Assembly (NCBI GenBank): GCA_021153285.1
Contig: JAGKTT010000067.1
Coordinates: forward strand, 1 to 12,720
Length of the DNA stretch: 12,720 nucleotides
Direction of reading: 5' to 3'
From: Bacteroidia bacterium
Lineage (GTDB): Bacteria > Bacteroidota > Bacteroidia > Bacteroidales > UBA932
Part shown: positions 1 through 5,703 of the stretch, piece by piece
How positions within the stretch are numbered: the first letter of the stretch is position 1
Layout of the letters: each line of letters opens with the position of its first letter
Made by a program: the position numbers and the translations under genes
The notes under the pieces: generated by a model
The model's input: only the letters and a program-made list of their open reading frames with translations
Told to the model about the DNA's origin: nothing
Database searches by the model: none

Positions 1-17
1 AATAAACTCCCACAACG

Positions 18-55
18 AAAACACCTCCCCAGCTTCAGAGGAAGCCCGGGAGGTG
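18..55 (-). terminator. Intrinsic terminator ending the ytxH/DUF1469 cassette
   Basis: On the minus strand an 8-bp stem CACCTCCC/GGGAGGTG (22-29 with 48-55) encloses a second stem GCTTC/GAAGC (32-36 with 41-45) with an AGAG loop. It is followed by TTTT (complement of 18-21). On the plus strand no T-run follows, so the orientation is minus. Confidence 0.75.
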
Positions 56-118
56 AACCATAACCCTATTATTAACAACTAAACTAACCGTGACTTAAGG
101 TTGTGCAAAGGGTGTGCC
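18..118 (-). repeat. Copy 1 of a 101-nt repeated unit (promoter-like boxes plus terminator)
   Basis: This stretch matches 2788-2888 on the same strand with equal total length. The 37 nt at 56-92 are 35/37 identical to 2826-2862. The stem of the terminal hairpin (22-29 with 48-55) is also shared, but its loop is not. On the minus strand the unit carries TTTG (106-109), a 19-nt spacer of mostly different sequence, then TAGTTTAG (79-86), about 24 nt more, and the hairpin followed by TTTT. The TTTG/TAGTTTAG pair resembles a Bacteroidota -33/-7 promoter with one mismatch in the -7 box. The unit starts inside the last codons of the 95-304 gene. Whether it is a 3' UTR, a small RNA gene or a dispersed repeat is not decidable here. 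Confidence 0.7.
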
Positions 119-304
119 AGAAATGGAGGCTCGAAGCTTTTTTATCAGGGGAAGAAGGATTTTTCCAAGGCTGAAATATCTCCGAAACGAGTCAATGCGG
201 CCTGTGAATTTTCTTTCCGAGGCTTTTATGGCCGCAGAAACGGAGTTGCGGGCTGCACGAAGTTCGTCCAGCGTGGAGATCTTCAGATAATCATTCGTTG
301 TCAT
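95..304 (-). CDS. Small conserved-context protein of the YtxH/DUF1469 cassette, function unknown
   Basis: This encodes a 69-residue, basic, mostly hydrophilic protein beginning MTTNDYLKI. An upstream ATG at 343 would add 13 low-complexity Ser/Asn residues lying inside the DUF1469 gene. I prefer the start at 304, which overlaps the upstream stop by only 14 nt, a normal operon overlap. Residues 8-30 look helical and charged, and residues 40-55 (LGKILLPLIKKL) could be a short amphipathic helix. No domain is recognised. Its place as third gene after a YtxH protein and a DUF1469 protein suggests a role at the envelope or in a stress response, which is inference. The last seven codons and the stop lie within the 101-nt repeated unit, so the C-terminus may vary between relatives. 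Confidence 0.6.
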   Translation of the reverse strand: MTTNDYLKISTLDELRAARNSVSAAIKASERKFTGRIDSFRRYFSLGKILLPLIKKLRASISGTPFAQP

Positions 305-629
305 AGAAAATGCCGATGAAGAGTTTGACGAAGATATTGACAAAGAGCCGTTTCCAGAAAATCAGCAGCAGTGCGAGAATGATGAGGAAGATACTTCCGA
401 TGATGAATGCGGCCCCAGCCCAGCTTCCGATGATTTCCCCCAGAAGAAGGACGGCACCGAAGGCAAAGGCAGCAAGGACAATCGCGCCCAACATTATCAC
501 AAGCATCATCGACAGCACACGGCTTACACCGATGGAAAGTCCGTCAATCGTCTTCAATTTCAATTCGTTCAGCCTGAGGTCCAGATACCTGCACAGATCC
601 GGATCCATTCTTTCCTGGATTCCTGCCAT
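291..629 (-). CDS. Phage holin superfamily III / DUF1469-like membrane protein
   Basis: A 112-residue protein with a charged N-terminal helix (residues 1-30, including DLRLNELKLKTIDG) followed by two hydrophobic segments at about 38-64 and 70-92, then a basic amphipathic tail. This layout fits the Phage_holin_3_6 / DUF1469 family, small inner-membrane proteins that are common in bacterial chromosomes and usually not involved in lysis. It starts one nucleotide after the stop of the YtxH gene and overlaps the next gene by 14 nt, so the three are almost certainly co-transcribed. YtxH plus DUF1469 pairs are a recurrent envelope or stress cassette in Bacteroidota. The exact function is unknown. 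Confidence 0.75.
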   Translation of the reverse strand: MAGIQERMDPDLCRYLDLRLNELKLKTIDGLSIGVSRVLSMMLVIMLGAIVLAAFAFGAVLLLGEIIGSWAGAAFIIGSIFLIILALLLIFWKRLFVNIFVKLFIGIFYDNE

Positions 630-630
630 T

Positions 631-828
631 TTATTCTTCCTCCAGAACAGCCTCTATCGCATCCAGTCCTTCAAGAATTTTTTCTTTTGCTGTACCTGCG
701 GCATCAGCAGCCTTGGCACGGATGCGTCCACGTATCTTTACTCCCGATTCGGGAGCCATAAGCAGTGCAGCTGCAGCTCCTGCCGCAGCACCTGCCAGAA
801 ATGCTAAAATCGATTTACCTGTATCCAT
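631..828 (-). CDS. YtxH domain-containing small protein
   Basis: A 65-residue protein. Residues 6-30 form a glycine/alanine-rich hydrophobic helix (LAFLAGAAAGAAAALLMAPE) ending in the YtxH hallmark AP-x-SG-x-x-x-R (APESGVKIR). A helical charged tail follows (AKEKILEGLDAIEAVLEEE). The length is typical of YtxH proteins, which are linked to general stress responses in other bacteria. It is the first gene of the minus-strand cassette. Its ATG sits two bases beyond a terminator-like hairpin (829-865), so its promoter must lie upstream of or within that hairpin. No clean TAnnTTTG box was found in 829-894. Confidence 0.8.
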   Translation of the reverse strand: MDTGKSILAFLAGAAAGAAAALLMAPESGVKIRGRIRAKAADAAGTAKEKILEGLDAIEAVLEEE

Positions 829-865
829 AAAAAATGTCTAAGTGTTAAATTCACTCAGACATTTT
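829..865 (-). terminator. Terminator-like hairpin between the C10 peptidase gene and ytxH
   Basis: Positions 831-844 and 852-865 form a 14-bp inverted repeat (AAAATGTCTAAGTG) around a 7-nt TTAAATT loop. The one mismatch is a G-U wobble when read as minus-strand RNA. The RNA ends in six U residues, four of them inside the stem, immediately before the ytxH ATG. It probably ends the peptidase transcript, but it could also hold back ytxH translation. Confidence 0.55.
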
Positions 866-894
866 CAGATATTGTACCAAAGTATGATCAGGCT

Positions 895-2742
895 TTAAAG
901 CTCAGGAATCCGGGTTTCCAGCCTGTCGCATTCACGGAAAGCCGTCAGGCATACATTGTTCGCGGCGCCTCCCAGATCAATATGCTGAAGAGAAGAGCAT
1001 CCAAAGAAAGCATAGTCATCGACAAAACGTACGGTACGAGGAAGCATAATGCTACGCAGATTATGGCAATCGATGAACATAAATTGTCCGAGTACATCCT
1101 TGGATGCGCTGAATTGCATCTGAGTATCAATTGTTTCCGTGTAATACACCCCTCCGGAAACAATATTGGCATCACTAAGGTCCAAAGTCATCAGCGAACC
1201 GGTCCAGCCCAAAGAGCCATCAGGTGCAGCACCTCCGCACATCTGGCGCAGGAGAGCTATATCATCTCCGTTTATATTGCCATTGACCTTCAGTGACGTA
1301 AGGCCTTCCTTTTCTTCCTCGGAAAGGGCCTGTGCCAGCCTTCCTTCCCTGGCCAGTGACACTTCCCTATATGTTCCGGAAGGCGGGTCCATCGGACTTA
1401 TACCGGCAATCATCGAAGTGAACGGAAGCTGTTTCTCACTCATCGAAGGTATGACAATGGCTCTGTACCAGCCGTTACAGTCTCCTTCCCAGCCGAAGTT
1501 ATAATGCAGGAAGTCCTGATCGTAACCGTCACATACATATATATGCGAACTGCCGGAAACCACCACAGGCCTGCCATTATCCAGTTCTTGATATAGCGTC
1601 TCAAGCAGTTCGGAGTCTTTGCCGTCCTTTATATATTCCGCTTGAGGACTGTATCCCCAGTTGCATATGAGAGCCGGCTTGAAATTCCTCATTGAACTTG
1701 CTGTACGGGCAGGACTCATTTCCGAACCGAGTGAGGCAGCTGCAGCAAATATGAGAGAAGCTGTATCACGTCTATACATATTATCCCAATCGACCTGATA
1801 ATCAGCCAGTTCAGCATCTCCCTCCCAGATATCCTTAAGCGAATAGCGGGCCTTTCCTGAAGGTTGCGATCGATATTTTGCAAGAATCTGCGCCAGAGCC
1901 ACAGCTCCACATCCTGCCAGACAGAGGGAATCACGTCCTTGATAATGCACACGCATAAAAGCCTCATTATAAGGATAATCCTGATCATATTCAATATCAG
2001 CCAGCAATGGTTTCACTCCCTCAGGTGAGATTCCGTATGACGGAAGAGGCGGCATAGGTGCACCGGCATAGTGCATTTTCAGGTATTTGAGCTGGGCATC
2101 ATAACGACTCAGAATGGAGGCCACAGTATTTGAAGCATCTTTTCCGTCCCACATCCTGTTTCCTTCTCCATAAGCAAGAATCGGCCAGGAAATATACTGC
2201 TGATAATCACTATCCACCACCACAGCAAATGCCTTGGTTTCGTGATCGTAAAAAGCTCTGTATGTGTCAGTTCCATATCGGTATCGAAGTCCGGAACCAT
2301 TATATCCGCAAAGCTGGTGGAGATGATTTCTGGCAATCGCCCACTCCTGTCCGTACTCCGGATGAGGGGCGATATTGACAGAAAGTTCCCTGGTGGACAC
2401 CATCTTATCGAAAATCTGTATTTCCAATGGAGAGATCCTCATATTGCCGTTGCAGTGAATATCATATACGAAGGTGAATTCCCTGATATAATATCGACCT
2501 TTCATCTTCAGCTCAGATGCACGGACATCCACAAGAGTTCCACCGTCAGCGACAGGTGGATGCGCGATGTTCATATCAAGGGCCTCTATAAGATACGTCA
2601 GTTCCAGCCTGTCACCCTGCACCGGATCATCAGAAACCGACACTTCCAGACGTCTGAGTCCCTCAGGTTTCTTATCTGACTCCTTCCGGGCACTAAGCAG
2701 AAGAGGCATAAAGATCATCACTACACATAAAAACCTTTTCAT
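895..2742 (-). CDS. Secreted C10 family (streptopain-like) cysteine peptidase with C-terminal LRR_5 region
   Basis: A 615-residue precursor. Residues 1-18 are a signal peptide without a lipobox cysteine. Residues about 30-125 resemble the Ig-like fold of BatD-type proteins (a domain of basic strands ending RISPLEIQI). Residues about 150-200 (AFAVVVDSDY, then WPILAYG) match the C10 propeptide pattern. The peptidase core holds the catalytic Cys278 in GCGAVALAQI and His400 in SHIYVCDGYD, followed by the family pattern NFGWEGDCNGWYR (415-427). Residues about 550-610 are BspA-like LRR_5 repeats (LRSIMLPRTV, AFFGCSSLQHIDL). The last repeat stops abruptly, and no type IX secretion C-terminal domain is seen. 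Family knowledge suggests an exported or surface protease acting on host or dietary protein. A terminator-like hairpin follows at 829-865. Confidence 0.88.
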   Translation of the reverse strand: MKRFLCVVMIFMPLLLSARKESDKKPEGLRRLEVSVSDDPVQGDRLELTYLIEALDMNIAHPPVADGGTLVDVRASELKMKGRYYIREFTFVYDIHCNGNMRISPLEIQIFDKMVSTRELSVNIAPHPEYGQEWAIARNHLHQLCGYNGSGLRYRYGTDTYRAFYDHETKAFAVVVDSDYQQYISWPILAYGEGNRMWDGKDASNTVASILSRYDAQLKYLKMHYAGAPMPPLPSYGISPEGVKPLLADIEYDQDYPYNEAFMRVHYQGRDSLCLAGCGAVALAQILAKYRSQPSGKARYSLKDIWEGDAELADYQVDWDNMYRRDTASLIFAAAASLGSEMSPARTASSMRNFKPALICNWGYSPQAEYIKDGKDSELLETLYQELDNGRPVVVSGSSHIYVCDGYDQDFLHYNFGWEGDCNGWYRAIVIPSMSEKQLPFTSMIAGISPMDPPSGTYREVSLAREGRLAQALSEEEKEGLTSLKVNGNINGDDIALLRQMCGGAAPDGSLGWTGSLMTLDLSDANIVSGGVYYTETIDTQMQFSASKDVLGQFMFIDCHNLRSIMLPRTVRFVDDYAFFGCSSLQHIDLGGAANNVCLTAFRECDRLETRIPEL

Positions 2743-2787
2743 AGCGGTAATAATTTTTGCGCAATATAAGAATTAATACAAACAAAT

Positions 2788-2825
2788 AAAACACCTCCCC
2801 CACAGATGACTCCGTCGGAGAGGTG
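2788..2825 (-). terminator. Intrinsic terminator downstream of pgi
   Basis: On the minus strand an outer stem CACCTC/GAGGTG (2792-2797 with 2820-2825), an inner CC/GG (2799-2800 with 2817-2818) and a GAC/GTC tip (2808-2810 with 2814-2816) are followed by TTTT (2788-2791). The loop sequence differs from copy 1 although the hairpin length, 34 nt, is identical. Confidence 0.7.
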
Positions 2826-2888
2826 AACCATAACCCTATCATTAACAACTAAACTAGCCGTGGTCAAGATAGTTGCAAATGATATGCC
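2788..2888 (-). repeat. Copy 2 of the 101-nt repeated unit, between pgi and the C10 peptidase gene
   Basis: The unit starts 3 nt after the pgi stop and has the same length and order as copy 1 (18-118). TTTG is at 2876-2879, a 19-nt spacer of mostly different sequence follows, TAGTTTAG is at 2849-2856, and the hairpin lies at 2792-2825, ending in TTTT. It ends 45 nt before the peptidase ATG, so it could act as the pgi terminator, as a leader or attenuator of the peptidase gene, or as an independent short RNA. Confidence 0.7.
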
Positions 2889-2891
2889 ATA

Positions 2892-4232
2892 TTAAAGTCT
2901 TGCTCTAAGAGCCTCAGCCTGCTCCTCATAACCAGGCTTACCGAGAAGGGCGAACATATTCTTCTTGTATGCCTCCACGCCAGGCTGGTCGAAAGGATTC
3001 ACGCCGAGCATATAACCGCTGATACCGCAGGCCTTCTCGAAGAAATAGAAGAGGGCTCCGAGATTGTACTCGTTGATGCACTCAATCGAGAGAGAGAGCT
3101 GAGGAACACCACCGTCGATGTGAGCAAGCTTGGTTCCAAGCTCAGCCATTGCGTTACACTCCTCAACGTGCTTTCCTGTGAGGAAGTTAAGACCATCGAG
3201 GTTCTGAGGATCGTTCTCAATGAGCATCGAGCGGCGGCTCTTCTCTACAGTAACAACTGTCTCCATAAGAGTGCGCTCACCATCCTGGATGTATTGTCCC
3301 ATCGAGTGAAGGTCAGTAGTGAAGTTCACTGATGCAGGGAAGATTCCGAGGCCGTCCTTACCCTCTGACTCTCCGTAGAGCTGCTTCCACCACTCGCCGA
3401 GGAATGTGAGCTTAGGATTGTAAGCCACAAGAATCTCGATCTTCTTGCCCTGGTTGTAGAGAGCGTTACGCATAGCTGCATACTGGATGGCAGGGTTACA
3501 CTCGCACTTCTTCGCACAAGCCTCTTCCATCTCAAGAGCTCCCTCAAGCATAGCCTTCATATCAAATCCAGCAAGAACGATAGGAAGGATTCCCACAGGA
3601 GTGAGAACTGAGAAACGTCCACCTACATTGTCCTCGATCACGAAAGTCTTGTAGCCTTCCTGAGTAGCAAGTCCCTTGAGGGCTCCGCGTGCCTTGTCGG
3701 TAACTGCCACGATACGCTCGGCAGCCTCAGCCTTTCCGTAAGTTTCCTCAAGATACTTCTTGATAAGACGGAATGCCACAGCTGGCTCTGTAGTGGTACC
3801 TGACTTCGAGATGACCACACAAGCTGCATTTCTCTCCTGCACGAGGTCCATAAGCTCGCACATATACTCCTCTGAAAGGTTCTGGCCTGCGAATACGATC
3901 TCAGGAGCCTCACCCTTGTTCTTGAGCTGCTTTGCAAACTGATGTGAAAGAGCCTCGAGGGCACACTTTGCACCAAGGTATGAACCACCGATACCGATAA
4001 CAACCACGAGGTCGATGTTCTTTGCCTTCCAAGCGTCTCTTACCGCCTCACAATCAGCTACGAGAGAGCCAGCGAGAGTCTCTGAAGGAAGATGCTTCCA
4101 TCCAAGGAAGTCATTTCCTTTACCAGTCTCATTCTCAAGAACTTCGAGAGCCGAAAGGGCCTTCTCTACATTTGCCTTGTAGTCTGCATCATTTACAAAG
4201 GAGCTGCAGCCTCCCAGATTAACTTTTACCAT
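2892..4232 (-). CDS. pgi: Glucose-6-phosphate isomerase
   Basis: This interconverts glucose-6-phosphate and fructose-6-phosphate in the cytoplasm (glycolysis and gluconeogenesis). The 446 residues match the short bacterial PGI form. Visible motifs are IGIGGSYLGAK (79-89), the sugar-phosphate site ISKSGTTTEP (141-150), PGI signature 1 NVGGRFSVLTPVG (202-214), the active-site region YGESEGKDGLG, and the C-terminal DQPGVEAYKK with the catalytic Lys. I start it at ATG 4230-4232. A longer frame from 4298 would place its first codons upstream of the -7 box at 4288-4295 and adds no family-like residues. The gene is monocistronic, with a promoter about 56 nt upstream and a terminator in the repeated unit just after the stop. 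Confidence 0.96.
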   Translation of the reverse strand: MVKVNLGGCSSFVNDADYKANVEKALSALEVLENETGKGNDFLGWKHLPSETLAGSLVADCEAVRDAWKAKNIDLVVVIGIGGSYLGAKCALEALSHQFAKQLKNKGEAPEIVFAGQNLSEEYMCELMDLVQERNAACVVISKSGTTTEPAVAFRLIKKYLEETYGKAEAAERIVAVTDKARGALKGLATQEGYKTFVIEDNVGGRFSVLTPVGILPIVLAGFDMKAMLEGALEMEEACAKKCECNPAIQYAAMRNALYNQGKKIEILVAYNPKLTFLGEWWKQLYGESEGKDGLGIFPASVNFTTDLHSMGQYIQDGERTLMETVVTVEKSRRSMLIENDPQNLDGLNFLTGKHVEECNAMAELGTKLAHIDGGVPQLSLSIECINEYNLGALFYFFEKACGISGYMLGVNPFDQPGVEAYKKNMFALLGKPGYEEQAEALRARL

Positions 4233-4287
4233 AAGTCTTATTATTTTATTGATTTCTATTTCTTGCTTTGTGTTATGCACAACTTGG

Positions 4288-4295
4288 CAAAGATA
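4288..4295 (-). promoter_or_regulatory. -7 box of the pgi promoter
   Basis: The minus strand reads TATCTTTG, an exact TAnnTTTG match, giving a leader of about 50 nt before the pgi ATG at 4232. A TTTG lies 23 nt upstream (4319-4322), slightly far for the -33 element. Confidence 0.65.
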
Positions 4296-4298
4296 CAC

Positions 4299-4386
4299 AA
4301 AACGAGCGGAAAATTGTCCAAAACTCGTTCAAAACGCTATAAAAAGTATAAAAGAAGCCGGTTTCCATCGTTTTTCCGCCCGTTTT
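4299..4386. promoter_or_regulatory. Operator-like inverted repeat and three CAAAACG copies in the pgi/GDPD divergent region
   Basis: AAAACGAGCGGAAAA (4299-4313) and its inverted copy (4372-4386) match at 14 of 15 positions and are separated by 58 nt. The heptamer CAAAACG occurs at 4298-4304 and 4330-4336, and inverted at 4381-4387. The left arm lies just upstream of the pgi -7 box. The right arm lies about 50 nt upstream of the GDPD -7 box. This could be a regulator binding array or a looped operator, but no regulator gene is nearby. Confidence 0.35.
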
Positions 4387-4434
4387 GTATGAGATTATCA
4401 AGACCGGATATAGACAGAATTGGCAAAATAGTTA

Positions 4435-4442
4435 TATATTTG
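4435..4442 (+). promoter_or_regulatory. -7 box of the GDPD gene promoter
   Basis: TATATTTG is an exact TAnnTTTG match 28 nt upstream of the ATG at 4471. A weak TTG lies only 12 nt upstream, so the -33 element is poor. Confidence 0.6.
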
Positions 4443-4470
4443 TGATGGAAAATATTTAAACCAACAGATA

Positions 4471-5280
4471 ATGAAGACATTAAAAATGATTACCACAGCT
4501 ATTCTTGCAGGAATGCTTCTGTTCCCGCTTTCAGCTGATGCCAGAAAAAAGACTGGAATCGTTGCACACAGAGGATTCTGGAACTGCGAAGAGGCAGGTT
4601 ACGCTAAGAACTCCGTGGCAGCTCTCAGATGTGCTCAGGAAGCCGGATTCTGGGGCAGCGAATTCGACGTGAATATGACTTCTGACGGAGTCCTGATCGT
4701 ATATCACGACAGCGATGTGGAAGGAAAGAAGATCGAAAAGCATCCTTACTCAGAGTTCAAGGACTTCAAGATCAAGAACGGCGAGACCATCCCTACCATC
4801 GACCAGTATCTCGAGCAGGGAAAGAAATATCCTGAAACAATGCTCGTATACGAAATGAAGCCTCATTCATCTGCTGAGGTAGAAGACAAGTTCATCGAGC
4901 TTACAATCGCAAAGCTGGAAGAACACGATCTTCTTGATCCAAAGAGAGTTATGTTCATCTCATTCAGCTGGCATATGTGCAAGGAACTGGCAAAAAAACT
5001 CCCCGGATTCACAGTACAGTATCTCGAAGGAGACAAGAACCCGGATAAGGTCAATGAAGCTGGAGTCAACGGTATCGACTACCATTTCAATGTCTTTAAT
5101 ATAAACAAGAAATGGGTTTCAAAAGCTCAGAAGCTCGGAATGACCGTCAATGCCTGGACAGTCAACAAAGAGAACAATATGGAGCAGATGTTCGATCTCG
5201 GAGTCGACTTCCTCACCACCGACAATCCTCTTGAGGCAAGAGCACTGATGGAAAAGATGAATATCAAAGAGATGAAATAA
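4471..5280 (+). CDS. Secreted glycerophosphodiester phosphodiesterase family protein
   Basis: A 269-residue GDPD-fold protein. These enzymes hydrolyse glycerophosphodiesters (deacylated phospholipids) to sn-glycerol-3-phosphate and an alcohol. A signal peptide covers residues 1-24 (ILAGMLLFPLSADA), so it probably acts in the periplasm. Catalytic and metal-binding residues are visible: H33-R34-G35 in AHRGFW, E64 and D66 in SEFDVN, H79 in VYHD, and E128/K130 in YEMKP. The C-terminal VNAWTVN and DFLTTDNP motifs are typical. The length fits a single-domain GDPD. It has its own promoter at 4435-4442. Its original terminator seems to have been the hairpin now split by the IS (5284-5292 with 6536-6544). 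The IS-borne hairpin at 5305-5340 may now terminate it. Confidence 0.92.
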   Translation: MKTLKMITTAILAGMLLFPLSADARKKTGIVAHRGFWNCEEAGYAKNSVAALRCAQEAGFWGSEFDVNMTSDGVLIVYHDSDVEGKKIEKHPYSEFKDFKIKNGETIPTIDQYLEQGKKYPETMLVYEMKPHSSAEVEDKFIELTIAKLEEHDLLDPKRVMFISFSWHMCKELAKKLPGFTVQYLEGDKNPDKVNEAGVNGIDYHFNVFNINKKWVSKAQKLGMTVNAWTVNKENNMEQMFDLGVDFLTTDNPLEARALMEKMNIKEMK

Positions 5281-5303
5281 CTTAAGGTGCGCAAATCTGA
5301 CAT

Positions 5304-5321
5304 GAACCCCGAAAGTTAGAC
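5304..5321 (+). repeat. IS left inverted repeat
   Basis: It matches the inverse complement of 6508-6525 at 15 of 18 positions. ACAT (5300-5303) directly precedes it. Confidence 0.85.
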
Positions 5322-5340
5322 AAAAAACTTTCGGGGTTTT
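5305..5340 (+). terminator. Terminator hairpin in the IS left end
   Basis: AACCCCGAAAGT (5305-5316) pairs perfectly with ACTTTCGGGGTT (5327-5338) around a 10-nt loop and is followed by TTGTT. One arm is the inverted repeat itself. It would block read-in from the upstream GDPD gene and could stand in for that gene's disrupted terminator. The IS right end has no equivalent. Confidence 0.65.
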
Positions 5341-5343
5341 GTT

Positions 5344-5662
5344 ATGTCTAAAAAGAGAAAGAAACATGGCTATGCAGAACGATTGAAGTATATGCATATG
5401 CTAATTATACAAATGGCGCAAAATAGTTAGGATGCAAGGCTATGATGCATTGTCTATAGTTATGCCTCGTGGTAGATCACCAAAGAACGATATGGGAAGA
5501 CCAAAGAAAAAGAAACCAGAAGATATGACTGAGCTGGAACTCTTGCAGTTACGCGTGAAGGAACTGGAAGCAGAGAATGCTCTGTTAAAAAAAGTGAAAG
5601 CCTTAGTAGAGGAAAGAGAAGCCCGTCTCAGAGAGATTGGGCGAAAGCCATCCAAGAACTAA
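5344..5662 (+). pseudogene. IS3-family orfA (HTH protein), internally deleted and frameshifted
   Basis: The first piece (5344-5430) encodes an orfA-like N-terminus MSKKRKKHGYAERLKYMHML and hits a stop at 5428-5430. The second piece is read in another frame from about 5405 (KWRKIVRMQGYDAL onwards) and runs to 5662 with the usual leucine-zipper-like C-terminus (LELLQLRVKELEAENALLKK). The middle of the protein, which in relatives carries most of the helix-turn-helix region, is missing, and the two pieces are out of frame. An ATG at 5432 could still make a 76-residue C-terminal fragment with the coiled coil and the frameshift site. That fragment lacks DNA binding, so autonomous transposition is doubtful. 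Confidence 0.75.
5587..5594 (+). other. Programmed -1 frameshift site (A7G) joining orfA to orfB
   Basis: Seven A residues followed by G fall as A-AAA-AAA-G in the orfA frame. A -1 slip continues through SESLSRGKRS and RDWAKAIQEL with no stop into orfB, the standard IS3-family arrangement. Confidence 0.7.
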
Positions 5663-5703
5663 GGCATGAACATGATCTCGAGATCCTTCTCGAGAAGACA
5701 AGG

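Noticed and set aside
291..629. Prophage remnant, based on the holin-like protein
   Set aside because: No other phage gene is next to it, and DUF1469 proteins with YtxH partners are ordinary chromosomal genes.
310..807. A 165-residue plus-strand open frame opposite the YtxH and DUF1469 genes
   Set aside because: Its composition is a mirror of the two well-supported minus-strand genes, and it has no recognisable domain.
2743..2787. A promoter (TTTG...TTATATTGC) directly before the C10 peptidase gene
   Set aside because: The -7 candidate has two mismatches, and the TTTG boxes are only 9-13 nt away instead of about 19.
4233..4298. A 22-residue N-terminal extension of PGI
   Set aside because: It begins upstream of the exact -7 box at 4288-4295 and adds nothing family-like.
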